Assembly (NCBI GenBank): GCA_041744575.1
Contig: JBGTKP010000005.1
Location: 1-64,000 of the forward strand
Direction of reading: 5' to 3'
Length of the DNA stretch: 64,000 nt
Origin: JTS-RE37 sp041744575
GTDB taxonomy: Bacteria; Bacteroidota; Bacteroidia; Flavobacteriales; Flavobacteriaceae
The notes below the pieces were generated by a model. That model did not search any database. It was not told the origin of the DNA and saw only the letters and a list, made by a program, of their open reading frames with translations. Both the position numbers and the translations under genes were made by a program. How positions within the stretch are numbered: position 1 is the stretch's first letter; every line of letters starts with the position of its first letter. Shown here one piece after another: positions 8,946 through 18,432 of this stretch.

Positions 8946-10925
8946 ATGAAAACGAACCTGGCCCTCCTGTTAGGCTGTTTTTTGTATTACCCTGCCATGG
9001 CCCAGGAGGAACACAACTCCCGGGAAACTGAATTTTTCCGAACCGGACAATGGGCAAACTACGGGAACGATCCCGGGGGTATGCGTTTTTCACCACTGGA
9101 TCAAATCCATCCCGGGAATATCTCAGATCTGAAACCGGCCTGGACCTTTCGCACAGGGGAATTGGAAACGTATCAGGGAACTGAAGTGGCATCAAAGTCG
9201 GCCTTTGAAGCTACTCCGATCATGGTCGACGGCATACTGTTTTTCAGTACCCCAACCAACCGGGTGTTTGCCTTGGATGGTAGCACCGGAAAAAAGTTAT
9301 GGGATTTTGATCCCGGCCTCGATCTTCTGGGTGACTATTCAGAGATTACCTCGCGAGGGGTTTCCAAATGGACAGATAACACGCTACCTTCAGGAACTGC
9401 GGGAGCTTTACGCATCTTCGTGGCCACAATTGACGGCAGGTTAATGGCATTGGATGCAGGCACTGGAAAGCTCATTCCCTCTTTCGGCGATCAGGGCACA
9501 ATCGACCTTAAGCAAAATGTCGGCGATATTCAGGTAACCTCACCCCCGGCTGTGATTAACGACCTTATCATCTGTGGGTCTACTATGGGAGACAACCAGC
9601 GATTGGAATATCCGCCTGGCGTAGTTCGTGCCTTTAATGCCAGAACCGGGGAATTGGCATGGTCCTGGGATCCTATTCCACGAGGTTCTTCGGAGGATAT
9701 AGCCTCCCGCACCTGGAAAGGTCCGAAGGTGCATAAGACCGGAGCGGCGAATGCATGGGCCCCGATCTCGGCCGATCTCGACAGGGACCTCGTCTATGTG
9801 CCCACCTCCAGCCCCAGTCCGGATTATTATGGTGGGGAACGGATTGGCGAAAACCGTTACGCGAACTCCCTAGTTGCACTGAAGGCTTCCACCGGCGAGG
9901 TAGTATGGCACTTTCAGGCGGTGCATCATGATCTCTGGGATTATGACCTGCCAGCCCAACCCCTTCTAATTGAATTGGAGAAAAATGGAATCAAAAGGGA
10001 AGCCGTGGTGGTAGTCACAAAAATGGGCCACATTTTTGTCCTCGACCGGGAGGATGGAGAACCGATATTTCCCATTGAAGAGCGCCAGGTACCCCCTTCG
10101 GATATCCCCGGAGAGCAGGCGTCCCCTACCCAGCCGTTTCCCGCTGTTCTGCCGCTTCTTGGCCTCCGGTCAGTTTCGGAAGATGATGCCTGGGGACCAA
10201 CCCCGGAAATGGAAGAAGCGGCCAGGGAACGTATAAGAAAACATAAAAATTCGGGGGCCTTCACTCCCCCAAGTTTTGAAGGGACGATGGTTACTCCCAG
10301 TAGCGTAGGCGGAATGAACTGGAGTGGCGCCACTTTTGACCCTGGACGCAATCTCCTGATAACCAATACCAACCGCCTGGCGGCATTAATTACCCTCTTC
10401 CCCAGGCAGGACCATAGTCGAAAGTCAATCAATACAAAGTTTCCCCGCTCTGAAATCGGACTACAGGAAGGTACTCCATACCTAATGACGAGGGATTATC
10501 TTTTTACCCTGAGTGAGGAAGACGGGCGGGTAATGCAGACCAAACCACCCTGGGGCACACTTGCTGCGGTTAATTTATCGACGGGCCAACTTGAATGGGA
10601 GGTGCCACTGGGCATTATGATGAACCCGGAAAAATACCCTGAAGCGGCTGACTGGGGTTCTATAAATATAGGTGGTGCTGTTGCCACTGCAGGGGGCCTT
10701 ACCTTTATCGCGGCATCTATGGATGGTGCTTTTAGGGCATTCAACTCCGTTGATGGTAGTTTGCTGTGGTCATATCAATTGCCGGCTGGTGGCCAAGCGA
10801 CTCCTATGAGCTATCAGCTGAACGGCCGGCAATTTGTTGTAATCGCCGCTGGAGGTCATGGTAAATTCGGCACACAACTGGGGGATTACCTCATCGCATT
10901 TGCCCTGGATCCAAAGTCCGATTAA
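8946..10925 (+). CDS. Pyrroloquinoline-quinone-dependent dehydrogenase, periplasmic
   Basis: 659 residues with a signal peptide ending at PAMAQ. The eight-bladed quinoprotein propeller is visible as repeated tryptophan-docking motifs: QWANYGNDPGG, TGKKLWDF, TGELAWSWDP, TGEVVWHFQAVHHDLWDYD, TGQLEWEVPLG and DGSLLWSYQLPAGGQATP. The QAVHHDLWDYDLPAQP stretch is typical of membrane-type glucose/quinate dehydrogenases, but the N-terminal transmembrane anchor of Gcd is missing and no cytochrome c CxxCH is present, so it should be a soluble or peripheral periplasmic enzyme. Its stop overlaps that of the convergent tamL by 4 bp. Confidence 0.88.
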   Translation: MKTNLALLLGCFLYYPAMAQEEHNSRETEFFRTGQWANYGNDPGGMRFSPLDQIHPGNISDLKPAWTFRTGELETYQGTEVASKSAFEATPIMVDGILFFSTPTNRVFALDGSTGKKLWDFDPGLDLLGDYSEITSRGVSKWTDNTLPSGTAGALRIFVATIDGRLMALDAGTGKLIPSFGDQGTIDLKQNVGDIQVTSPPAVINDLIICGSTMGDNQRLEYPPGVVRAFNARTGELAWSWDPIPRGSSEDIASRTWKGPKVHKTGAANAWAPISADLDRDLVYVPTSSPSPDYYGGERIGENRYANSLVALKASTGEVVWHFQAVHHDLWDYDLPAQPLLIELEKNGIKREAVVVVTKMGHIFVLDREDGEPIFPIEERQVPPSDIPGEQASPTQPFPAVLPLLGLRSVSEDDAWGPTPEMEEAARERIRKHKNSGAFTPPSFEGTMVTPSSVGGMNWSGATFDPGRNLLITNTNRLAALITLFPRQDHSRKSINTKFPRSEIGLQEGTPYLMTRDYLFTLSEEDGRVMQTKPPWGTLAAVNLSTGQLEWEVPLGIMMNPEKYPEAADWGSINIGGAVATAGGLTFIAASMDGAFRAFNSVDGSLLWSYQLPAGGQATPMSYQLNGRQFVVIAAGGHGKFGTQLGDYLIAFALDPKSD

Positions 10926-13237
10926 AATGGGTAGCCGATAGCGAAGTTGAAAATCAGGTTATTTTCCCCACCTTCAAAAAAGGGCGTCCTCAGACGCTCC
11001 CCTTCCGGAAAATAAGGAACCTGGATGGGGGAGGCCAGATCAAAACGGATCACGAAACTCTGAATATCGACACGAAGACCGAATCCAACGCCAATTCCCA
11101 ACTGCCCGAACCACCCTTTGCCAAACCGGCCGTTATCCTGCAACTGCCGGTTAAGGGCGATCCCCTGTTCTGAAGTACCTTCGGGCACTTCAGGGTTATA
11201 GGTAAGCCAGACGTTACCGGCATCCGCGAAAAAGGCGCCTCTGAGATAGGACCATATCGGGAATCTGTATTCCATATTTGCCTCCAGTTTCAGGTTTCCC
11301 GACTGGTCAAAAAAAGTAGTCCCCTCTTGTTGTGACGTAAATGATCCGGGACCCAGGGAACGTATTTTAAACGCACGAACGCTGTAAGGGCCACCGGAGA
11401 AAAACTGTTTTACAAAGGGGAGTGTATTAGAGTTCCCATATGGAATCCCCCACCCTCCATAGAGCCGGGTGATAAATACTTGTTCCCGCCCCAGTTTGAG
11501 ATAATAACGCACATCCAAATCCGCTTTGACATATTGCGCATATTCAAGTCCGAAAACTTCCGTTTTACCTCCGCTTAGCAGCTGCAGGGCGTTTCCTGCC
11601 ACATCCAGGCTCGTAGAGAGAAATACCGGAGTGTCTTTTGACTCATCTCCCAGTTCATTATAGGTAAAGTTGTAGGTCAGGCCCGCAATAAACTGTTGTT
11701 CAAAACTCCGCTTTAAATAGGGGTTGTTTTCAAGGATCATCTCAAATTCTTCCGTAGTGTTGGAGAGGTCAAGAAAGTTGATGCTGATCGGATTAAATTC
11801 ATGGTACACATAGCGGTTTTCATTCCAGACATAACCAAAGGAGGAATTAAAGGAATTTAATGTGTATAATTTTACCCTATTCAAAAAATCGACCCCGGCC
11901 CCGATTTTGGTTTTGGGAACTGAATAATTAAAAAGGCTGGTTGGAAAAGGAACCAGTCTGGGAATGGTAAGATCTGCTTTAAGGCCCGCAGCAATGCTAC
12001 TCAACCCTTTGTTATCACCCCCGGTCAATTGTGTTTCGTAAGCAAAATTCCCACTGATACTCAATGTTTCCCCCCCGTGAAATAAGTTGCGGTTACTAAA
12101 AGTGACGGCGACCCCCGGTCCGGCAAATCCATTGGACTTTGTCACTGCCTGTAATTCGGTCCGAATGGATCGTTTAGTAAGGGGAGATAGGAAAATATCA
12201 GCATCCAGGGATCCTGTGGAATCCGCACCTGCTATGGTGTCCTTCTCCGAAAAACGGATATTTACAAATTTATAACTCCCTATGGATGATAACCTGTTGC
12301 TGGTGAGCCTGGATATTTCCGCATTATAGGGCTGTCCCTTCCGGAACAGGATATAGGGTTCCAGACGCTTGGGTTTGAAAAATTCCTTGTCCTGAACAAT
12401 GGTAAGGTCTTTAAAAGCTGAAACTTCTGTTATAAGACTGTCTGATGCAATTGAATAGTTAGGATATACTGTTATGGAATCGATGGTGTAGGGTATGAGA
12501 GCTCTTTTCGGTACCTCCTTCTTTAACCTCAGAAAAAGATCGAATCTTTTATTGTCGTATTGGTTGGTATCTGCTTCAAAGATCAGAAAATCAGGATTAA
12601 AGTTATAATAACCTATTTGCTTAAGCTCCTGGTCAATCCGCACCCTTTCAAATTTGATCAGTTCAAGGTCAAAACGGGCACCTTTAGTGATAGCGGTTTT
12701 TGAAAGAGTTGCCTCAATATCTCTGTAAATGGGCAGGGAATCGCCATCGATTGCAAAATTTTCCAACAGATAGGGTTTTGGAATTTCCGCTTCATAACGG
12801 ATGCTTGCAAATCTGGGGGTACTGTCCAGAACTGAGGTTACCCTGCTGTAAAAGAAACCATGATTTTCCAGCCGGTTGATCAGAAGTTCGGTGACCCGGG
12901 AAGGATTGACATCGGAAAGATATACAGGCTCCTCCCCGAATTTTTTATTCAACCATTTATTTATAAATCCAGGGCGGTCCCGACTTGCCTTGTAATGAAA
13001 ATACAAACCCGGGCGCATTCCCAGAAATTTTGAATTGGGTACAGGTTTCAGCGTAAGGTCAAGTTCCTGTTTCAGACTATTGAAATTTTGGATGCGCTCT
13101 TCGGATTCCGCCTTTATTTCCGAGCCCGTAAACAGCACCTCATCCGGAGGTATGAACCGGGCAACGCTACAGGAGTAAGCCACAGAAATCAGAAGTAGCG
13201 AATAAATCAGCTTTTTGGGGTAGATTCGGATAGTCAT
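10922..13237 (-). CDS. tamL: TamL, Omp85-family outer-membrane assembly protein (lipoprotein TamA)
   Basis: 771 residues. The N-terminus (LIYSLLLISVAYSC) is a lipoprotein signal, Cys at residue 23, the trait that sets Bacteroidota TamL apart from proteobacterial TamA. POTRA-like segments occupy roughly residues 60-340 and a 16-strand Omp85 barrel follows, with the surface-antigen signature GGPYSVRAFKIRSLGPG (around 610) and a final strand ending NLIFNFAIGYPF. With TamB it would move proteins or lipids to the outer membrane. Its ATG overlaps the tamB stop (13234-13237), so the pair is translationally coupled, tamB first. Confidence 0.88.
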   Translation of the reverse strand: MTIRIYPKKLIYSLLLISVAYSCSVARFIPPDEVLFTGSEIKAESEERIQNFNSLKQELDLTLKPVPNSKFLGMRPGLYFHYKASRDRPGFINKWLNKKFGEEPVYLSDVNPSRVTELLINRLENHGFFYSRVTSVLDSTPRFASIRYEAEIPKPYLLENFAIDGDSLPIYRDIEATLSKTAITKGARFDLELIKFERVRIDQELKQIGYYNFNPDFLIFEADTNQYDNKRFDLFLRLKKEVPKRALIPYTIDSITVYPNYSIASDSLITEVSAFKDLTIVQDKEFFKPKRLEPYILFRKGQPYNAEISRLTSNRLSSIGSYKFVNIRFSEKDTIAGADSTGSLDADIFLSPLTKRSIRTELQAVTKSNGFAGPGVAVTFSNRNLFHGGETLSISGNFAYETQLTGGDNKGLSSIAAGLKADLTIPRLVPFPTSLFNYSVPKTKIGAGVDFLNRVKLYTLNSFNSSFGYVWNENRYVYHEFNPISINFLDLSNTTEEFEMILENNPYLKRSFEQQFIAGLTYNFTYNELGDESKDTPVFLSTSLDVAGNALQLLSGGKTEVFGLEYAQYVKADLDVRYYLKLGREQVFITRLYGGWGIPYGNSNTLPFVKQFFSGGPYSVRAFKIRSLGPGSFTSQQEGTTFFDQSGNLKLEANMEYRFPIWSYLRGAFFADAGNVWLTYNPEVPEGTSEQGIALNRQLQDNGRFGKGWFGQLGIGVGFGLRVDIQSFVIRFDLASPIQVPYFPEGERLRTPFFEGGENNLIFNFAIGYPF

Positions 13238-16200
13238 TCCTCCTGATTTAACAGCGGACCGTCATCCGATCCCTCTTCCTTTATAACAGGCGCTTCCACT
13301 TCGATGGGCCTGAACAACTCGCTCAGTTTGTTGAATTCCCTGTTAAAAATAAAGGCAATTCCGGTGACTATCAATTGTCCGTCAATGATATTCTGATATT
13401 CATTCTTTCGAAACCCCTTCAGCCGATATTGGCCCTCCTCATTGAGCAGATATTCCAGGCTTACATTTCCTATGATCGGAGTCGATTCCTGAGACGCAGG
13501 TGCACTTCCCTCCACGTCTACGGCGCTACCAGCGGTTACAATCAATCTGTCATCAAATAATTTTTTGCTGGCATTGATATTCAGCTGTGTTCGATCTTCC
13601 GGGCTTTCTCCCTGATAATCCGTAAAGCTGTCCAGATCAAAATCAAGTTCAATCCCACTTTTACCAAAAATTTTATCAGAGAAGGCGTTTAATTCCCCAG
13701 ATAAAACCTTGTTTACATTGTCTCTTGCCAGCGCTGCTGTCCCACCGCCACTGCCATCGCTTCCTGAGTCAGGAAAAAATCGATTCAGGGCAAGCAGAGA
13801 GAACACCTGCTTGTTGAGTTCTGATTCCTGTGAATTGAGTTGTTGAACCCTGCTGTAGACTGCTCCGCCAAATGTTCCCTGTGCATCTTCAGGCATATCG
13901 AGCCCAAAGGATAATTCTGGTTTTAGCAGTTCGCCATCCACATGGAGATAAACAAGAAATGGCAAGACTTGCCGGTACTTGCCCGTAACGCTGACATCCT
14001 GTCCTGAGGTAATCGCTGTCATCAGCGGCGAGGCGGAGGTCTCCAGAGCATAGCTGGCGGTTACATCGAGCCTCGCATCCATCGGATCGCCCTGCCAGGT
14101 GATACTGCTTCCCGGGTTAATGTCAAATCGTCGTTTGACGAGATTGTACAGACTCGTTTCATAATGGCCGGAATTCAACTCATACCTTCCTGACAATTGC
14201 ACCCTGTCATTGGCCGCCACATTCAGATTCAAGGCCGCATCGCCTGAAACCTGAAGGTTATCACCACTCCGTTCGTCAAGAATAATATGAAAGACCGCGT
14301 TATCAGCAATTTCCAGCAGGGCGTCTATCCGGGCCCCCTGAAAAACTGCCGGAGCCTCTTCCTCCTCAGCTCTTGTAAGGATGGCCTCAGGTTCCTCACG
14401 ATTCACGAAAACAACCACTCCTTCACGTTCTTCAATTTCCAGCTGCGATTCAGGAACTATATAAGTGACTTCGGTCGTTTCCCTTATTTTCAGGCTCCCT
14501 TCCACTTCAGGAGTTCTCAATGTGCCTGCGACGCTCATATTGGCATCAATGCTGGCCGTGCCGTAGAAAAGTTCATTATCTTCCTTTTTCGAACACAACA
14601 CAAGGAATTCCTCTGTCACCAGGCTCAGGTCCAAACTGGGGTTGGTCAGGTCCTCAGTTGCGATGTCTCCATCGATGATAAAGGCATGGTCATTGGCATC
14701 ATCAATTTCAAAGTTTTCAAAATAAATGCCGTCTGTGTCAAGACGGAGATATTCCTCTGTAAGTTTAAAACGGGAATTGAGAGACGAGACTTTAAAGTCG
14801 AGCTGGTCAAATTCCAGTCTTCCCTCGTATTCCGGTTCTGCAGTTGTCCCAGCCACGGCTATCTTCCCGGAGATAATCCCATGGGATTCCTTAATAACCT
14901 CACCTGTAATATCTTCCAGGAGTTTTAATTCCAGTTTATTGATCCCCAATTCCAGATTGAGTTTTGCTCCTGTTGTCGCTGCTGCATAATCCCCTTTCAG
15001 ATCGAGATCCACGGCTTCGTCCTTCAGGGCAAGGTTAAAGTCGTAGAAGCCTTTTTCCCGGGAATTGGCTTTGACCGACAATCTCCCCAGAGGTACTTGC
15101 AAAACATGAAGTGAATCAATACCAAAGTCCGCCAGCAGCCCTGTAGCGCCATAAGGATTTTCAATAACAAACATCCCGTTAATTTGCCCGGTGGCTAATT
15201 CCTCTTCAGGATTCAACAGGCTTAGAAAGGTTTGCAACGAAAAATCCGTTGCCTCAATACCAATATGAGTCTCCTCATTCCCTGCAATGGAATTGCTTAT
15301 CTCCAGTTTCTGCGAATTTTGGCTAAGCGACATTTGGTGGAATCCGAGATAATTTTCGGCGATAGTCAGCAGGTTATCGGCGGGGATACTCCATGGGCGT
15401 TTATTTAATACCAACCCTGCAGGCGCGACATGGAGTTTCAGCGTATCCCTTTCAAAAATCAGATCCGAAGCTATGTGCAATAGCTGTTCGTCCTGATTCA
15501 TCGCATTGAGATCCATTTGCAACAACTTGTTCCTGAGGGTGCCTTTGAACACCGTTCGATGGATCTGTACCGGCTCAAAAACCAGGTTGGACAGGCCCGC
15601 TTCGAAATTCAGGTCTTCCTGTGTCCCGTTTATACTGATTTGCAGACTATCAATAGCGCTGCCCGCATAATTTGCCTCGGGAATATGAATTTCCGCTTCC
15701 ACATTTCCGGTTTCCTCATCATACTCCGCGATGGCGGTAATCGAATCAAGTTTTTTAATGTCCCGGAAAAATACCTCTGTGACTATCGGGGTTGGTCTAA
15801 TAATGATTTCCATATGCAGATTGGCAGAACCGGCTGTGGATGAATCCCTGATCTCCTCTTCAAAATACCTTTTGAATTGTCTCTTTAACGCCTTACTGAG
15901 ACCGTCCGGGGAGGTGTTAGAGGCCAATGATGCAGAGAGAAATTCGCTGCTGATGGTCATACTGGTTTTGTCCGGATCAAGATGCGCTTCCAGAGCCATG
16001 TTGCCCAGCGGATATTGATTCCCATCATAAACGGCCAGGCCCTCGGACACCTTTACTCCGGCATCAAAGTTTTCTGGGATGCCTGCTAACTTCCCCTCCA
16101 GGTGTAAGCCAGCCCTTATCGGGTCACGCGTTACACCCAGGGCCTGAAGATCAGCACCTGCCAGTTCAAGATCAAATTCAATTCTGGATTGGACGGAATC

Positions 16201-18240
16201 CAGTAAAACCCGGGATTCAAGTGCAACATCCAGATTTGCATCCTTATATTTCATTCCAATTGTGCCCTGACCGTCTTTCAACCGGGCATTTACACTGAGA
16301 TCAGAAAAAGTATAATTTCTGAAATCGACATGCGATATCATCCCGGTCAGGTTAAGATCAAGGTCATTCATGGTACTGCCACGACCATCAAATCGGGTGT
16401 TCATGCTCAGCCTGCCCAATTGTTCATTTTTGAGAAGTTTCCCTAATTGCAGCGTATCTACAGTCAACTGGCCTTCGAATGTTCCAGGTCCGGCCTGATA
16501 ATCAGCGGCAATGATAACGCTTCCTTCAGGGATGAGCACCCGTGCATCCCCCTTCATGTCGCCTGCAGTGCCGAGTACACTGGCATCTAAGCTGACCTTG
16601 TCAGGCAACGCCACCCCAAGGTCCTCTTCTTTTAGAAAAAGTTTTAAATCTTCCCGGGTCGTAACAGCCCGGATGGTTGGGAAATCAAAGAAGACGGAAT
16701 CAGGTAGGGTTAGATCCTTTAAGCTGCCCTGAACCTCTAGTTCCGTATGAGGTCCCCAGTGCAACCGGGCTTCAGGTATAGAAAGATGGGCCAACGTTCC
16801 AACCGCATTGAGGTTCCCGGTAATTTTATGACGGATAGCCGCTTTGAAATTGGTATTTTTTGCCAATTGCGGTTGAAAATAAAAAAGATCTCTCAGGTCA
16901 ATACGGATTTCCGGCAGCCCAAGTTCGACACTTCCGGTCTCAGGACTGTCAATTACTTCGTTTATCTCTTTGTATTTAATCTGTGCCGAGCCAGCCAGGG
17001 CGCTGAGTGGTGTTTGCGCGGAGAAGTCGGTGAAAGAACAGCTTGTGTCATCCACCCTCAGGTCAAAGGATGTGCCGGACAACATCAGACCACTCCGTTC
17101 CCTGAAGGAAAGAGATGCAAGGTTCACTTCAACGGCCTCAGGGGCATAACTGGCCTCATCCAGTTGCATGGAAAAGTTGCGAATGCCTATGTCTCTCGGG
17201 TTAAATTCACCCGCTGTCGATACCATATCGCCGGAACGATACTCCAGAATATTATTGGTAAGATGAATATTGCTGGCAGTGAGCCGGATATCCGGCCACT
17301 TAAATTTTTGCAAAGCGTCATTAGCAACCGCAGGCTCAGCAGAGGGTATGTCTTCGGTTTTCGACCGGATACTGAATTCGGAATTTTGTAAAGTCAGATC
17401 ACTTATTTCAAAAGTATTTTCAGGAAGATTTGCTCCAGGCATTCCGAGAGAGAAATCTCCTATTTTCACCAGGGCATTTAACCCGTCAGGGATTGAAATA
17501 TAATTGGCTTTCACATTGGTGAAGCTCACCCTGTCTGCGGCGATAAAGGGAAGTGTTGCGGGTACCGTATCGTTGTTTTCCGGCAGGGGTTTGGTCTGGA
17601 GGTAACTGATCTCCGTGTTATCCAGCCGCAACTCTTTAATGCGGAATCGCATGTCGTTAAGATCCAACTCCTCCATCTCCAGATACAGGCTCCCCAGATC
17701 GAGTTCTGATTTTATACCAAGACGTTCATCTGAAAAATTGATAAGGAAACTTTCCAAATCGACTGAACCTAGGGTCACCGTCATAGGCTCGGACCCGACT
17801 GTACCTGAAATTGTATCTGTTGCGGCAAATGCTTCGATCAGAAAATTAAAATTGTATGTTTCCTGATTTTCCTTTCTATTGATATTTGCCCTCAGACCCT
17901 CCCAGGAAATAGAATTAACGTCAATTTCATTGCTAAATAAAGCGCCATAAAGTGCAACACTGGCCTCAAGGGATTTTGAGTAGATGAGGGTATCTCCCTT
18001 TTGATCTTCCATATAGAGGCCTTCCAGGAATATATTCCCGGAAAATGTAATATACAGCTGGTCGACCGACACCCTGGTTCCGGTTTTCTCCGAAATAAAG
18101 CCGACCGCCCTGTTTACTAAAATGTTCTGTCCCCAGGGGCTGCGAATAAACAGGATCACCGCTATAAATATCAGGATGATCACAGCCGCAACCCGAGCCA
18201 ACCTCCTTAGAAATCGATATTTCCTGATTTTTTTCTCCAC
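13234..18240 (-). CDS. tamB: TamB, translocation/assembly module inner-membrane component
   Basis: 1668 residues. One N-terminal transmembrane anchor (VAAVIILIFIAVILFI), then a very long run of AsmA/TamB beta-taco repeats, and the C-terminal TamB (DUF490) domain over roughly the last 450 residues (region with GRYELNSGHYETSLYNLVKR, later SKKLFDDRLIVTAGS). It forms a hydrophobic groove across the periplasm, anchored in the inner membrane and working with TamL; TamB/AsmA-like proteins are linked to phospholipid transport and outer-membrane protein assembly. The start is GTG at 18240: no in-frame ATG precedes the membrane anchor. A -7 element lies 26 bp upstream. Confidence 0.9.
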   Translation of the reverse strand: MEKKIRKYRFLRRLARVAAVIILIFIAVILFIRSPWGQNILVNRAVGFISEKTGTRVSVDQLYITFSGNIFLEGLYMEDQKGDTLIYSKSLEASVALYGALFSNEIDVNSISWEGLRANINRKENQETYNFNFLIEAFAATDTISGTVGSEPMTVTLGSVDLESFLINFSDERLGIKSELDLGSLYLEMEELDLNDMRFRIKELRLDNTEISYLQTKPLPENNDTVPATLPFIAADRVSFTNVKANYISIPDGLNALVKIGDFSLGMPGANLPENTFEISDLTLQNSEFSIRSKTEDIPSAEPAVANDALQKFKWPDIRLTASNIHLTNNILEYRSGDMVSTAGEFNPRDIGIRNFSMQLDEASYAPEAVEVNLASLSFRERSGLMLSGTSFDLRVDDTSCSFTDFSAQTPLSALAGSAQIKYKEINEVIDSPETGSVELGLPEIRIDLRDLFYFQPQLAKNTNFKAAIRHKITGNLNAVGTLAHLSIPEARLHWGPHTELEVQGSLKDLTLPDSVFFDFPTIRAVTTREDLKLFLKEEDLGVALPDKVSLDASVLGTAGDMKGDARVLIPEGSVIIAADYQAGPGTFEGQLTVDTLQLGKLLKNEQLGRLSMNTRFDGRGSTMNDLDLNLTGMISHVDFRNYTFSDLSVNARLKDGQGTIGMKYKDANLDVALESRVLLDSVQSRIEFDLELAGADLQALGVTRDPIRAGLHLEGKLAGIPENFDAGVKVSEGLAVYDGNQYPLGNMALEAHLDPDKTSMTISSEFLSASLASNTSPDGLSKALKRQFKRYFEEEIRDSSTAGSANLHMEIIIRPTPIVTEVFFRDIKKLDSITAIAEYDEETGNVEAEIHIPEANYAGSAIDSLQISINGTQEDLNFEAGLSNLVFEPVQIHRTVFKGTLRNKLLQMDLNAMNQDEQLLHIASDLIFERDTLKLHVAPAGLVLNKRPWSIPADNLLTIAENYLGFHQMSLSQNSQKLEISNSIAGNEETHIGIEATDFSLQTFLSLLNPEEELATGQINGMFVIENPYGATGLLADFGIDSLHVLQVPLGRLSVKANSREKGFYDFNLALKDEAVDLDLKGDYAAATTGAKLNLELGINKLELKLLEDITGEVIKESHGIISGKIAVAGTTAEPEYEGRLEFDQLDFKVSSLNSRFKLTEEYLRLDTDGIYFENFEIDDANDHAFIIDGDIATEDLTNPSLDLSLVTEEFLVLCSKKEDNELFYGTASIDANMSVAGTLRTPEVEGSLKIRETTEVTYIVPESQLEIEEREGVVVFVNREEPEAILTRAEEEEAPAVFQGARIDALLEIADNAVFHIILDERSGDNLQVSGDAALNLNVAANDRVQLSGRYELNSGHYETSLYNLVKRRFDINPGSSITWQGDPMDARLDVTASYALETSASPLMTAITSGQDVSVTGKYRQVLPFLVYLHVDGELLKPELSFGLDMPEDAQGTFGGAVYSRVQQLNSQESELNKQVFSLLALNRFFPDSGSDGSGGGTAALARDNVNKVLSGELNAFSDKIFGKSGIELDFDLDSFTDYQGESPEDRTQLNINASKKLFDDRLIVTAGSAVDVEGSAPASQESTPIIGNVSLEYLLNEEGQYRLKGFRKNEYQNIIDGQLIVTGIAFIFNREFNKLSELFRPIEVEAPVIKEEGSDDGPLLNQEE

Positions 18241-18265
18241 CGTCTCTTCGACATTTTTTTATCTT

Positions 18266-18273
18266 CAAAGGTA
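18266..18273 (-). promoter_or_regulatory. Candidate promoter -7 element for tamB-tamL
   Basis: Minus strand TACCTTTG fits the Bacteroidota consensus TAnnTTTG, 25 nt before the GTG start. No clear -33 TTG was found at the usual spacing. Confidence 0.4.
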
Positions 18274-18432
18274 GTAGTTTGCACCTAGCAGAGACTACAG
18301 CAATTCTTAAATTGTTAGCACATTCCGTCTGGATAAGGCCCCAATAGGAGGTGTTGATGCGGTCATCCTCCAGATTCGTATTGAGGTACGGAATGGCAGG
18401 TTGTCAGGACATCCTGATCCTCAGTGCGGGAT

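Noticed and set aside
14287..14928. Plus-strand 213-codon frame inside tamB
   Set aside because: Opposite strand of a clear tamB reading frame, no family motifs and Cys/Phe-rich antisense composition.
16747..17391. Plus-strand 214-codon frame inside tamB
   Set aside because: Antisense shadow of tamB with no domain signature or ribosome site.
18404..18417. TCAGGA-CA-TCCTGA inverted repeat after the tolC-like gene
   Set aside because: No T-run and too short to call a terminator or operator.
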